Below, one piece after another: positions 11,709 to 24,884 of a stretch of DNA of 64,000 nucleotides. The stretch covers positions 4,392,703 to 4,456,702 of the forward strand of contig OX381705.1 of the NCBI GenBank assembly GCA_947462335.1, read 5' to 3'. A program made the position numbers and the translations under genes. Position 1 is the stretch's first letter, and each line of letters opens with the position of its first letter. This DNA comes from Harmothoe impar (lineage: Eukaryota; Annelida; Polychaeta; Phyllodocida; Polynoidae). Under the pieces are notes generated by a model. The model saw only the letters and a list, made by a program, of their open reading frames with translations, was not told the origin of the DNA and ran no database searches.

Positions 11709-14700
11709 AATGCTAAGTCACTCAAAAAAACATAGTCAATTCCAAAAATTTAGTCAATCTTGAAAAAAGGGTTAATTTCAAAGAAGAAGTTAGTCCCAAA
11801 TGTGAGGTTGATCCAATATTCCTTTTCAATCTCAGCCATTTGGTCAATGCTCGTTGTAAGGTCAATGCCATGGACATAGTCATTCCTGAATGCAAAGTCA
11901 CTCAAAAACACATAGTCAATTCCAAAAATTTAGTCAATCTTGAAAAAAGGGTTGATTTCAAGAAAGAAGTTAGTCCCAAATGTGAGGTTGATCCAACATT
12001 CCTTTTCAATCTCAGCCATTTGGACAATGCTCGTTGTAAGGTCAATGCCATGGACATAGTCACTCCCGAATGCAAAGTCACTCAAAAACACATAGTCAAT
12101 CCCAAAAATTTAGTCAATCTTGAAAAAAGGGTTGATTTCAAAGAAGAAGTTAGTCCCAAATGTGATGTTTGATCCAAAACTCCTTTTCAATCTCAGCCAT
12201 TTGGTCAATGCTTGTTGTAAGGTCAATGCCATGGACATAGTCACTCCCGAATACAAAGTCACTCAAAAACACATAGACAATTCCAAAAATTTAGTCAATC
12301 TTGAAAAAGGGGTTGATTTCAAAGAAGAAGTTAGTCCCAAATGTGAGGTTAATCCAAAATTCCTTTTCAATCTCAGCCATTTGGCCAATGCTCATTGTAA
12401 GGTCAATGGCATGGACATAGTCACTCCCGAATGCAAAGTCACTCAAAAACACATAGTCAATCCGAAAAATTTAGTCAATCTTGAAAAAAGGGATGATTTC
12501 AAGGAAGAAGTCAGTCCCAAATGTGAAGTTGATGAAAAATTCATTTTCATTCTCAGCCATTTGGCCAATGCTCGTTGTAAGGTCAATGGCATGAACATAG
12601 TCACTCCCGAACACAAAGTCACTCAAAAACACATAGTCAATTCCAAAAATTTAGTCAATCTTGAAATAGGATTGATTTCAAAGAAGAAGTTAGTCCCAAA
12701 TGTGAGGTTGATCCAATATTCCTTTTCAATCTCAGCCATTTGGTCAATACTCCTTGTAAGGTCAATGCCATGGACATAGTCACTCGCGAATGCAACGTCA
12801 CTCAAAAACACATAGTCAATTCCAAAAATTTAGTCAATCTTGAAAAAAGGGTTGATTTCAAAGAAGAAGTTAGTCCCGAATGTGAGGTTGATCCAACATT
12901 CCTTTTCAATCTCAGCCATTTGGTCAATGCTTGTTGTAAGGTAAATGCCATGGACATAGTCACTCCCAAATGCAAAGTCACTCAAAAACACATAGTCAAT
13001 CCCAAAAATTTAGTCAATCTTGAAAAAAAGGATGATTTCAAGGAAGAAGTCAGTCCCAAATGAAAAGTTGATGAAAAATTCATTTTCAATCTCAGCCATT
13101 TGGTCAATGCTCGTTCTAAGGTCAATGGCATGTACATAGTCACTCCCGAATGCAAAGTCACTCAAAAACACATAGTCAATCCCAAAAATTTAGTCAATCT
13201 TGAAAAAAAGGATGATTTCAAGGAAGAAGTCAGTCCCAAATGAAAAGTTGATGAAAAATTCATTTTCAATCTCAGCCATTTGGTCAATGCTCGTTCTAAG
13301 GTCAATAGCATGTACATAGTCACTCCCGAATGCAAAGTCACTCAAAAACACATAGTCAATTCCAAAAATTTAGTCAATCTTGAAAAAAGGGTTGATTTCA
13401 AAGAAGAAGTTAGTCCCAAATGTGAGGTTAATCCAAAATTCCTTTTCAATCTCAGCCATTTGGACAATGCTCGTTGTAAGGTCAATGCCATGGACATAGT
13501 CACTCCCGAATGCAAAGTCACTCAAAAACACATAATCAATGAAAAAAATTTAGTCAATCTTGAAAATAGGGTTGATTTCAAAGAAGAAGTTAATAGTCCC
13601 AAATGTGAAGTTGATGCAAAATTCCTTCTCAATCTCAGCCATTTGGTCAATGCTTGTTGTAAGGTCAATGCCATGGACATAGTCACTCCCGAATGCAAAG
13701 TCACTCAAAAAAACATAGTCAATTCCCAAAATTTAGTCAATCTTGAAAAAAGGGTTAATTTCAAAGAAGAAGTTAGTCCCAAATGTGAGGTTAATCCAAA
13801 ATTCCTTTTCAATCTCAGCCATTTGGTCAATGCTCATTGTAAGGTCAATGCCATGGACATAGTCACTCCCGAATGCAAAGTCACTCAAAAACACATAGTC
13901 AATCCCAAAAGTTTAGTCAATCTTGAAAAAAGGGACGATTTCAAGGAAGAAGTCAGTCCCAAATGTGAAGTTGATGAAAAATTCCTCTTCAATCTCAGCC
14001 ATTTGGCCAATGCTTGTTGTAAGGTCAATGGCATGTACATAGTCACTCCCGAATACAAAGTCACTCAAAAACACATAGTCAATTCCAAAAATTTAGTCAA
14101 TCTTGAAAAAAGGGTTGATTTCAAAGAAGAAGTTAGTCCCAAATGTGAGGTTAATCCAAAATTCCTTTTCAATCTCAGCCATTTGGACAATGCTCGTTGT
14201 AAGGTCAATGCCATGGACATAGTCACTCCCGAATGCAAAGTCACTCAAAAACACATAGTCAATCAAAAAAATTTAGTCAATCTTGAAAATAGGATTGATT
14301 TCAAAGAAGAAGTTAGTCCCAAATGTGAAGTTGATGAAAAATTCCTTCTCAATCTCAGCCATTTGGTCAATGCTTGTTGTAAGGTCAATGCCATGGACAT
14401 AGTCACTCCCGAATGCAAAGTCACTCAAAAAAACATAGTCAATTCCAAAAATTTAGTCAATCTTGAAAAAAGGGTTAATTTCAAAGAAGAAGTTAGTCCC
14501 AAATGTGAGGTTGATCCAATATTCCTTTTCAATCTCAGCCATTTGGTCAATGCTCGTTGTAAGGTCAATGCCATGGACATAGTCATTCCTGAATGCAAAG
14601 TCACTCAAAAACACATAGTCAATTCCAAAAATTTAGTCAATCTTGAAAAAAGGGTTGATTTCAAGAAAGAAGTTAGTCCCAAATGTGAGGTTAATCCAAA

Positions 14701-14822
14701 ATTCCTTTTCAATCTCAGCCATTTGGACAATGCTCGTTGTAAGGTCAATGCCATGGACATAGTCACTCCCGAATGCAAAGTCACTCAAAAACACATAGTC
14801 AATCCCAAAAATTTAATCAATC

Positions 14823-17800
14823 TTGAAAAAAGGGTTGATTTCAAAGAAGAAGTTAGTCCCAAATGTGATGTTTGATCCAAAACTCCTTTTCAATCTCAGC
14901 CATTTGGTCAATGCTTGTTGTAAGGTCAATGCCATGGACATAGTCACTCCCGAATACAAAGTCACTCAAAAACACATAGACAATTCCAAAAATTTAGTCA
15001 ATCTTGAAAAAGGGGTTGATTTCAAAGAAGAAGTTAGTCCCAAATGTGAGGTTAATCCAAAATTCCTTTTCAATCTCAGCCATTTGGTCAATGCTCATTG
15101 TAAGGTCAATGCCATGGACATAGTCACTCCCGAATGCAAAGTCACTCAAAAACACATAGTCAATCCCAAAAGTTTAGTCAATCTTGAAAAAACGGATGAT
15201 TTCAAGGAAGAAGTCAGTCCCAAATGTGAAGTTGATGAAAAATTCCTCTTCAATCTCAGCCATTTGGTCAATACTCATTTTGTAAGGTCAATGCCATGGA
15301 CATAGTCACTCCCGAATGCAAAGTCTCTCAAAAACACATAGTCAATCCGAAAAATTTATTCAATCTTGAAAGAAGGGATGATTTCAAGGAAGAAGTCAGT
15401 CCCAAATGTGAAGTTGATGAAAAATTCATTTTCATTCTCAGCCATTTGGCCAATGCTCGTTGTAAGGTCAATGGCATGAACATAGTCACTCCCGAATACA
15501 AAGTCACTCAAAAACACAGAGTCAATTCCAAAAATTTAGTCAATCTTGAAATAGGATTGATTTCAAAGAAGAAGTTAGTCCCAAATGTGAGGTTGATCCA
15601 ATATTCCTTTTCAATCTCAGCCATTTGGTCAATGCTCGTTGTAAGGTCAATGCCATGGACAGAGTCACTCCGGAATGCAAAGTCACTCAAAAACACATAG
15701 TCAATTCCAAAAATTTAGTCAATCTTGAAAAAAGGGTTGATTTCAAGGAAGAAGTTAGTCCCAAATGTGAGGTTAATCCAAAATTCCTTTTCAATCTCAG
15801 CCATTTGGCCAATGCTCATTGTAAAGTCATTGCCATGGACATAGTCACTCCCGAATGCAAAGTCACTCAAAAAAACATAGTCAATTCCAAAAATTTAGTC
15901 AATCTTGAAAAAAGGGTCGATTTCAAAGAAGAAGTTAGTCCCAAATGTGAGGTTGATCCAAAATTCCTTTTCAATCTCAGCCATTTGGTCAATGCTCGTT
16001 GTAAGGTCAATGCCATGGACATAGTCACTCCCGAATACAAAGTCACTCAAAAAAACATAGTCAATTCCAAAAATTTAGTCAATCTTGAAAAAAGGGTTGA
16101 TTTCAAAGAAGAAGTTAGTCCCAAATGTGAGGTTGATGAAAAATTCCTTTTCAATCTCAGCCATTTGGTCAATACTCCTTGTAAGGTCAATGCCATGGAC
16201 ATAGTCACTCCCGAATGCAACGTCACTCAAAAACACATAGTCAATTCCAAAAATTTAGTCAATCTTGAAAAAAGGGTTGATTTCAAAGAAGAAGTTAGTC
16301 CCAAATGTGAGGTTAATCCAAAATTCCTTTTCAATCTCAGCCATTTGGACAATGCTCGTTGTAAGGTCAATGCCATGGACATAGTCACTCTCGAATGCAA
16401 AGTCACTCAAAAACACATAGTCAATCAAAAAAATTTAGTCAATCTTGAAAATAGGATTGATTTCAAAGAAGAAGTTAGTCCCAAATGTGAAGTTGATGAA
16501 AAATTCCTTCTCAATCTCAGCCATTTGGTCAATGCTTGTTGTAAGGTCAATGCCATGGACATAGTCACTCGCGAATGCAAAGTCACTCAAAAAAACATAG
16601 TCAATTCCAAAAATTTAGTCAATCTTGAAAAAAGGGTTAATTTCAAAGAAGAAGTTAGTCCAAAATGTGAGGTTAATCCAAAATTCCTTTTCAATCTCAG
16701 CCATTTGGACAATGCTCGTTGTAAGGTCAATGCCATGGACATAGTCACTCCCGAATGCAAAGTCACTCAAAAACACATAATCAATCAAAAAAATTTAGTC
16801 AATCTTGAAAATAGGGTTGATTTCAAAGAAGAAGTTAGTCCCAAATGTGAAGTTGATGCAAAATTCCTTCTCAATCTCAGCCATTTGGTCAATGCTTGTT
16901 GTAAGGTCAATGCCATGGACATAGTCACTCCCGAATGCAAAGTCACTCAAAAAAACATAGTCAATTCCCAAAATTTAGTTAATCTTGAAAAAAGGGTTAA
17001 TTTCAAAGAAGAAGTTAGTCCCAAATGTGAGGTTAATCCAAAATTCCTTTTCAATCTCAGCCATTTGGTCAATGCTCATTGTAAGGTCAATGCCATGGAC
17101 ATAGTCACTCCCGAATGCAAAGTCACTCAAAAACACATAGTCAATCCCAAAAGTTTAGTCAATCTTGAAAAAAGGGACGATTTCAAGGAAGAAGTCAGTC
17201 CCAAATGTGAAGTTGATGAAAAATTCCTCTTCAATCTCAGCCATTTGGTCAATACTCATTTTGTAAGGTCAATGCCATGGACATAGTCACTCCCGAATGC
17301 AAAGTCACTCAAAAACACATAGTCAATCCCAAAAATTTAGTCAATCTTGAAAAAAGGGTTAAATTCAAAGAAGAAGTTAGTCCCAAATGTGAGGTTGATC
17401 CAATATTCCTTTTCAATCTCAGCCATTTGGTCAATGCTCGTTGTAAGGTCAATGCCATGGACATAGTCATTCCTGAATGCAAAGTCACTCAAAAACACAT
17501 AGTCAATTCCAAAAATTTAGTCAATCTTGAAAAAAGGGTTGATTTCAAGAAAGAAGTTAGTCCCAAATGTGAGGTTAATCCAAAATTCCTTTTCAATCTC
17601 AGCCATTTGGACAATGCTCGTTGTAAGGTCAATGCCATGGACATAGTCACTCCCGAATGCAAAGTCACTCAAAAACACATAGTCAATCCCAAAAATTTAA
17701 TCAATCTTGAAAAAAGGGTTGATTTCAAAGAAGAAGTTAGTCCCAAATGTGATGTTTGATCCAAAACTCCTTTTCAATCTCAGCCATTTGGTCAATGCTT

Positions 17801-20590
17801 GTTGTAAGGTCAATGCCATGGACATAGTCACTCCCGAATACAAAGTCACTCAAAAACACATAGACAATTCCAAAAATTTAGTCAATCTTGAAAAAGGGGT
17901 TGATTTCAAAGAAGAAGTTAGTCCCAAATGTGAGGTTAATCCAAAATTCCTTTTCAATCTCAGCCATTTGGTCAATGCTCATTGTAAGGTCAATGCCATG
18001 GACATAGTCACTCCCGAATGCAAAGTCACTCAAAAACACATAGTCAATCCCAAAAGTTTAGTCAATCTTGAAAAAAGGGACGATTTCAAGGAAGAAGTCA
18101 GTCCCAAATGTGAAGTTGATGAAAAATTCCTCTTCAATCTCAGCCATTTGGTCAATACTCATTTTGTAAGGTCAATGCCATGGACATAGTCACTCCCGAA
18201 TGCAAAGTCTCTCAAAAACACATAGTCAATCCCAAAAGTTTAGTCAATCTTGAAAGAAGGGATGATTTCAAGGAAGAAGTCAGTCCCATATGTGAAGTTG
18301 ATGAAAAATTCATTTTCATTCTCAGCCATTTGGCCAATGCTCGTTGTAAGGTCAATGGCATGAACATAGTCACTCCCGAATACAAAGTCACTCAAAAACA
18401 CAGAGTCAATTCCAAAAATTTAGTCAATCTTGAAATAGGATTGATTTCAAAGAAGAAGTTAGTCCCAAATGTGAGGTTGATCCAATATTCCTTTTCAATC
18501 TCAGCCATTTGGTCAATGCTCGTTGTAAGGTCAATGCCATGGACAGAGTCACTCCGGAATGCAAAGTCACTCAAAAACACATAGTCAATTCCAAAAATTT
18601 AGTCAATCTTGAAAAAAGGGTTGATTTCAAGGAAGAAGTTAGTCCCAAATGTGAGGTTAATCCAAAATTCCTTTTCAATCTCAGCCATTTGGCCAATGCT
18701 CATTGTAAAGTCATTGCCATGGACATAGTCACTCCCGAATGCTAAGTCACTCAAAAAAACATAGTCAATTCCAAAAATTTAGTCAATCTTGAAAAAAGGG
18801 TCGATTTCAAAGAAGAAGTTAGTCCCAAATGTGAGGTTGATCCAAAATTCCTTTTCAATCTCAGCCATTTGGTCAATACTCCTTGTAAGGTCAATGCCAT
18901 GGACATAGTCACTCCCGAATGCAACGTCACTCAAAAACACATAGACAATTCCAAAAATTTAGTCAATCTTGAAAAAGGGGTTGATTTCAAAGAAGAAGTT
19001 AGTCCCAAATGTGAGGTTAATCCAAAATTCCTTTTCAATCTCAGCCATTTGGTCAATGCTCATTGTAAGGTCAATGCCATGGACATAGTCACTCCCGAAT
19101 GCAAAGTCACTCAAAAACACATAGTCAATCCCAAAAGTTTAGTCAATCTTGAAAAAACGGATGATTTCAAGGAAGAAGTCAGTCCCAAATGTGAAGTTGA
19201 TGAAAAATTCCTCTTCAATCTCAGCCATTTGGTCAATACTCATTTTGTAAGGTCAATGCCATGGACATAGTCACTCCCGAATGCAAAGTCTCTCAAAAAC
19301 ACATAGTCAATCCGAAAAATTTATTCAATCTTGAAAGAAGGGATGATTTCAAGGAAGAAGTCAGTCCCAAATGTGAAGTTGATGAAAAATTCATTTTCAT
19401 TCTCAGCCATTTGGCCAATGCTCGTTGTAAGGTCAATGGCATGAACAAAGTCACTCCCGAATACAAAGTCACTCAAAAACACAGAGTCAATTCCAAAAAT
19501 TTAGTCAATCTTGAAATAGGATTGATTTCAAAGAAGAAGTTAGTCCCAAATGTGAGGTTGATCCAATATTCCTTTTCAATCTCAGCCATTTGGTCAATGC
19601 TCGTTGTAAGGTCAATGCCATGGACATAGTCACTCCCGAATGCAAAGTCACTCAAAAAAACATAGTCAATTCCCAAAATTTAGTTAATCTTGAAAAAAGG
19701 GTTAATTTCAAAGAAGAAGTTAGTCCCAAATGTGAGGTTAATCCAAAATTCCTTTTCAATCTCAGCCATTTGGTCAATGCTCATTGTAAGGTCAATGCCA
19801 TGGACATAGTCACTCCCGAATGCAAAGTCACTCAAAAACACATAGTCAATCCCAAAAGTTTAGTCAATCTTGAAAAAAGGGACGATTTCAAGGAAGAAGT
19901 CAGTCCCAAATGTGAAGTTGATGAAAAATTCCTCTTCAATCTCAGCCATTTGGTCAATACTCATTTTGTAAGGTCAATGCCATGGACATAGTCACTCCCG
20001 AATGCAAAGTCACTCAAAAACACATAGTCAATCCCAAAAATTTAGTCAATCTTGAAAAGAGGGTTAATTTCAAAGAAGAAGTTAGTCCCAAATGTGAGGT
20101 TGATCCAATATTCCTTTTCAATCGCAGCCATTTGGTCAATGCTCGTTGTAAGGTCAATGCCATGGACATAGTCATTCCCGAATGCAAAGTCACTCAAAAA
20201 CACATAGTCAATTCCAAAAATTTAGTCAATCTTGAAAAAAGGGTTGATTTCAAGGAAGAAGTTAGTCCCAAATGTGAGGTTAATCCAAAATTCCTTTTCA
20301 ATCTCAGCCATTTGGACAATGCTCGTTGTAAGGTCAATGCCATGGACATAGTCACTCCCGAATGCAAAGTCACTTAAAAACACATAGTCAATTCCAAAAA
20401 TTTAGTCAATCTTGAAAAAAGGGTTGATTTCTAAGAAGAAGTTAGTCCCAAATGTGAGGTTGATCCAAAACTCCTTTTCAATCTCAGCCATTTGGTCAAT
20501 GCTTGTTGTAAGGTCAATGCCATTGACATAGTCACTCCCGAATACAAAGTCACTCAAAAACACATAGTCAATTCCAAAAATTTTGTCAAT
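14823..20590. repeat. 2884-bp higher-order repeat (16 monomers)
   Basis: Marker variants at 14823, 15296 and 15508 recur at 17707, 18180 and 18392, an offset of 2884 bp (16 x 180 + 4). Copy 2 degenerates past about 20370, where in-frame stops appear. Confidence 0.75.
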
Positions 20591-21386
20591 CTTGAAAAAA
20601 GGGTCGATTTCAAAGAAGAAGTTAGTCCCAAATGTGAGGTTGATCCAAAATTCCTTTTCAATCTCAGCCATTTGGTCAATGCTCGTTGTACGGTCAATGC
20701 CATGGACAGAGTCACTCCGGAATGCAAAGTCACTCAAAAAAACATAATCAATTCCAAAAATTTAGTCAATCTTGAAAAAAGGGTTGATTTCAAAGAAGAA
20801 GTTAGTCCCAAATGTGGGGTTAATCCAAAATTCCTTTTCAATCTCAGCCATTTGGCCAATGCTCATTGTAAAGTCATTGCCATGGACATAGTCACTCCCG
20901 AATGCAAAGTCACTCAAAAAAACATAGTCAATTCCAAAAATTTAGTCAATCTTGAAAAAAGGGTCGATTTCAAAGAAGAAGTTAGTCCCAAATGTGAGGT
21001 TGATCCAAAATTCCTTTTCAATCTCAGCCATTTGGTCAATGCTCGTTGTAAGGTCAATGCCATGGACATAGTCACTCCCGAATACAAAGTCACTCAAAAA
21101 AACATAGTCAATTCCAAAAATTTAGTCAATCTTGAAAAAAGGGTTGATTTCAAAGAAGAAGTTAGTCCCAAATGTGAGCTTGATCCAAAATTCCTTTTCA
21201 ATCTCAGCCATTTGGTCAATGCTCGTTGTAAGGTCAATGCCACGGACATACTCCCGAATGCAAAGTCACTCAAAAACACATAATCAATTCCAAAAATTTA
21301 CTCAATATTGAAATAGGGTTGATTTCAAAGAAGAAGTTAGTCCCAAATGTAAGGTTGATCCAAAATTTCCTTTCAATCTCAGCCAT

Positions 21387-23185
21387 TTGGTCAATACTCC
21401 TTGTAAGGTCAATGCCATGGATATAGTCACTCGCGAATGCAAAGTCACTCAAAAACACATAGTCAATCCTAAAAATTTAGTCAATCTTGAAAATAGTGTT
21501 GATTTCAAAGAAGAAGTTAGTCCCGAATGTGAGGTTGATCCAACATTCCTTTTCAATCTCAGCCATTTGGTCAATGCTTGTTGTTAGGTCAATGCCATTG
21601 ACATAGTCACTCCCGAATACAAAGTCACTCAAAAACACATAGTCAATTCCAAAAATTTAGTCAATCTTGAAAAAAGGGTCGATTTCAAAGAAGAAGTTAG
21701 TCCCAAATGTGAGGTTGATCCAAAATTCCTTTTCAATCTCAGCCATTTGGTCAATGCTCGTTGTACGGTCAATGCCATGGACAGAGTCACTCCGGAATGC
21801 AAAGTCACTAAAAAAAACATAGTCAATTCCAAAAATTTAGTCAATCTTGAAAAAAGGGTTGATTTCAAAGAAGAAGTTAGTCCCAAATGTGAGGTTAATC
21901 CAAAATTCCTTTTCAATCTCAGCCATTTGGCCAATGCTCATTGTAAAGTCATTGCCATGGACATAGTCACTCCCGAATGCAAAGTTACTCAAAAAAACAT
22001 AGTCAATTCCAAAAATTTAGTCAATCTTGAAAAAAGGGTCGATTTCAAAGAAGAAGTTAGTCCCAAATGTGAGGTTGATCCAAAATTCCTTTTCAATCTC
22101 AGCCATTTGGTCAATACTCCTTGTAAGGTCAATGCCATGGATATAGTCACTCGCGAATGCAAAGTCACTCAAAAACACATAGTCAATCACAAAAATTTAG
22201 TCAATCTTGAAAATAGTGTTGATTTCAAAGAAGAAGTTAGTCCCGAATGTGAGGTTGATCCAACATTCCTTTTCAATCTCAGCCATTTGGTCAATGCTTG
22301 TTGTTAGGTCAATGCCATTGACATAGTCACTCCCGAATACAAAGTCACTCAAAAACACATAGTCAATTCCAAAAATTTAGTCAATCTTGAAAAAAGGGTC
22401 GATTTCAAAGAAGAAGTTAGTCCCAAATGTGAGGTTGATCCAAAATTCCTTTTCAATCTCAGCCATTTGGTCAATGCTCGTTGTACGGTCAATGCCATGG
22501 ACAGAGTCACTCCGGAATGCAAAGTCACTAAAAAAAACATAGTCAATTCCAAAAATTTAGTCAATCTTGAAAAAAGGGTTGATTTCAAAAAAGAAGTTAG
22601 TCCCAAATGTGAGGTTAATCCAAAATTCCTTTTCAATCTCAGCCATTTGGCCAATGCTCATTGTAAAGTCATTGCCATGGACATAGTCACTCCCGAATGC
22701 AAAGTCACTCAAAAAAACATAGTCAATTCCAAAAATTTAGTCAATCTTGAAAAAAGGGTCGATTTCAAAGAAGAAGTTAGTCCCAAATGTGAGGTTGATC
22801 CAAAATTCCTTTTCAATCTCAGCCATTTGGTCAATGCTCGTTGTAAGGTCAATGCCATGGACATAGTCACTCCCGAATACAAAGTCACTCAAAAAAACAT
22901 AGTCAATTCCAAAAATTTAGTCAATCTTGAAAAAAGGGTTGATTTCAAAGAAGAAGTTAGTCCCAAATGTGAGGTTGATCCAAAATTCCTTTTCAATCTC
23001 AGCCATTTGGTCAATGCTCGTTGTAAGGTCAATGCCACGGACATAGTCACTCCCGAATGCAAAGTCACTCAAAAACACATAATCAATTCCAAAAATTTAC
23101 TCAATATTGAAATAGGGTTGATTTCAAAGAAGAAGTTAGTCCCAAATGTAAGGTTGATCCAAAATTTCTTTTCAATCTCAGCCAT
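21387..23185. repeat. 720-bp higher-order repeat (4 monomers)
   Basis: Blocks starting at 21387 and 21747 recur at 22107 and 22467, an offset of exactly 4 x 180 bp. Only a few base differences separate the copies, indicating recent unequal exchange at the distal end of the array. Confidence 0.8.
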
Positions 23186-23376
23186 TTGGTCAATACTCCT
23201 TGTAAGGTCAATGCCATGGATATAGTCACTCGCGAATGCAAAGTCACTCAAAAACACATAGTCGATTCCAAAAATTTAATCAATTCTGAAAATATGGTCC
23301 ATTTCAAAGAAGTAGTAAGTCCCAAATGTGAAATTAATCTAGAATTCCTTTTCAAACTCAGTCGGTTGGTCAATAT

Positions 23377-23905
23377 GACCGAGTGTCACATTTCGGTGAC
23401 CTCGCCCCCCTATGAATTCAAGTTCTGAAAACCTATTAATATCCGCTAAATCTCTAAGCCCTTTTACATGCTAGTACAGAAGACCTATTGCTAAATTACC
23501 ATGGAGAGACATTGTCAAAAAAATGCACTATATGTGTTATACTAGTAGCATGAATTTTGTCATGTACTAAAAAAGTGTCAAATTTCGGTGACCTCGCCCC
23601 CCTATGAATTCAAGTTCTGAAAACCTATTAATATCCGCTTAATCTCTAAGCCCTTTTACATGCTAGTACAGAAGACCTATTGCTAAATTACCATGGAGAG
23701 ACATTGTCAAAAAAATGCACTATATGTGTTATACTATTAGCATGAATTTTGTCATGTACTAAAAAAGTGTCAAATTTCGGTGACCTCGCACCCCTTTGAA
23801 TTCAAGTTCTGAAAACCTATTAATATCCGCTTAATCTCTAAGCCCTTTTACATGCTAGTACAGAAGACCTATTGCTAAATTACCATGGAGAAACATTGTC
23901 CAAAA
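23377..23905. repeat. 192-bp tandem repeat, 2.7 copies
   Basis: The word gtgtca followed by tttcggtgacctcgc begins at 23383, 23575 and 23767, a period of 192 bp. Copies are over 95% alike by eye. The array starts directly after a degenerate terminal monomer of the 180-bp satellite (about 23250-23376). Confidence 0.92.
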
Positions 23906-23949
23906 AACAATCCCCGCCCCCGTTTTAAGGACGATTGAACATTTTTTTT

Positions 23950-24205
23950 GCCATTTTTGAACTGTTTTCTCGCCAAATTGGCAGTTTTTAAGGAAATCTC
24001 ACTTTTTTGCGATTCTGAAATTTTTTCTCGCCAAATTGCCATATTACAGGAAAACTTCACTTTTTTTTGGCGATTTGGAATTTTCTTCTCGCCAAATTGC
24101 CAGTTTTCAAGAAGATTTCACTTTATTTCGATTTTGAACTTTTTTCTCGCCAAATTGGCGGTTTTTAGGGAAATTTCACTTTTTTGGGATTTTGAAATTT
24201 TTTAC
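23950..24205. repeat. 58-61-bp tandem repeat, about 4 copies
   Basis: The word ctcgccaaattg occurs at 23969, 24027, 24088 and 24146. Units are T-rich and diverged. A C-rich run and simple C/A-rich sequence follow to about 24310. Confidence 0.8.
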
Positions 24206-24347
24206 AGCCCCCCCCCCCCGAGTCAAGGGGTCGAAAAAAAATGTTGCTCCCCCCCCGCCACTCATTACACCCACTAGCCTACCACCCCACCCAGGGGACA
24301 CACACCCCACCCAGAGGCTTTTAGATCACTCTTTAGATCACTCTCTA

Positions 24348-24443
24348 ATTGTAGAATGCTAATACCATGGTAGACACTGCCACCTTCTAGTGATTATTGT
24401 AGAATGCTAATACCATGGTAGACACTGCCACCATCTAGTGAGA
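24348..24443. repeat. 48-bp tandem duplication with taccatggta palindrome
   Basis: attgtagaatgctaatacc begins at 24348 and at 24396. Each copy holds the 10-bp palindrome taccatggta. From 24444 to 24714 I see no gene. Confidence 0.8.
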
Positions 24444-24714
24444 AGGACTCTCGAGCCTCCCGCCCACAGACACCCCCGAAACACATACCACATACCAAAA
24501 TACTTTTTAAAGTATAAAATCCCTAAAAAATAGAGTTCTCAACGCATCTTCACAAAAATGGCGCCAAATTGAAGGGAATTTTCACAGCTTTTAGGATATT
24601 TATAGTCAACGCAGAACCTCAAGGCATTATGTACCAATTGGTGCCACACACAAAAGAATATCCAATATTCCTATTTCCTAGGGTACCTGCATCGCTCAGA
24701 GCCGCAAAAAGTGC

Positions 24715-24884
24715 CAATGCCATGGACATAGTCACTCCCGAATGCAAAGTCACTCAAAAACACATAGTCAATCCCAAAAATTTAGTCAATCTTGAAAAAA
24801 GGGTTAATTTCAAAGAAGAAGTTAGTCCCAAATGTGAGGTTAATCCAAAATTCCTTTTCAATCTCAGCCATTTGGACAATGCTC
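24715..24884. repeat. Isolated 180-bp satellite monomer (170 bp)
   Basis: One nearly full-length monomer of the 180-bp family lies 1.3 kb beyond the main array. It matches main-array variants closely, so it is recent. Its right end abuts the first unit of the 39-bp minisatellite with no spacer. Confidence 0.93.

Larger units (their letters stand above)
3574..23376. repeat. 180-bp satellite array, about 110 monomers
   Basis: The monomer repeats every 180 bp (compare 5581 with 5761). It divides cleanly into ten 18-bp sub-units that mostly start with caat/cact and end in agt/ggt, which translate as a V-N-x-x-x-x hexapeptide in one frame. Because 180 is divisible by 3, that frame stays open across many monomers (longest 9677-11716, 679 codons). 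Variants include stop codons (TAA near 3965, 6668 and 11713; TGA near 5313), +1 insertions (near 4420) and -1 deletions (near 4915), and most differences would change amino acids. I read it as non-coding satellite. Runs of A5-A6 at monomer positions about 16, 36 and 55 are spaced about two helical turns apart, as in curved DNA. Confidence 0.95.

Noticed and set aside
5532..23225. Dozens of 60-553-codon open frames in the 180-bp array as genes
   Set aside because: They repeat with the satellite, start and stop at monomer variants, and occur on both strands. Stops and +/-1 shifts are scattered and most differences are non-synonymous.
3574..23376. CRISPR-like array
   Set aside because: Monomers are contiguous with no unique spacers, and the genome is eukaryotic.
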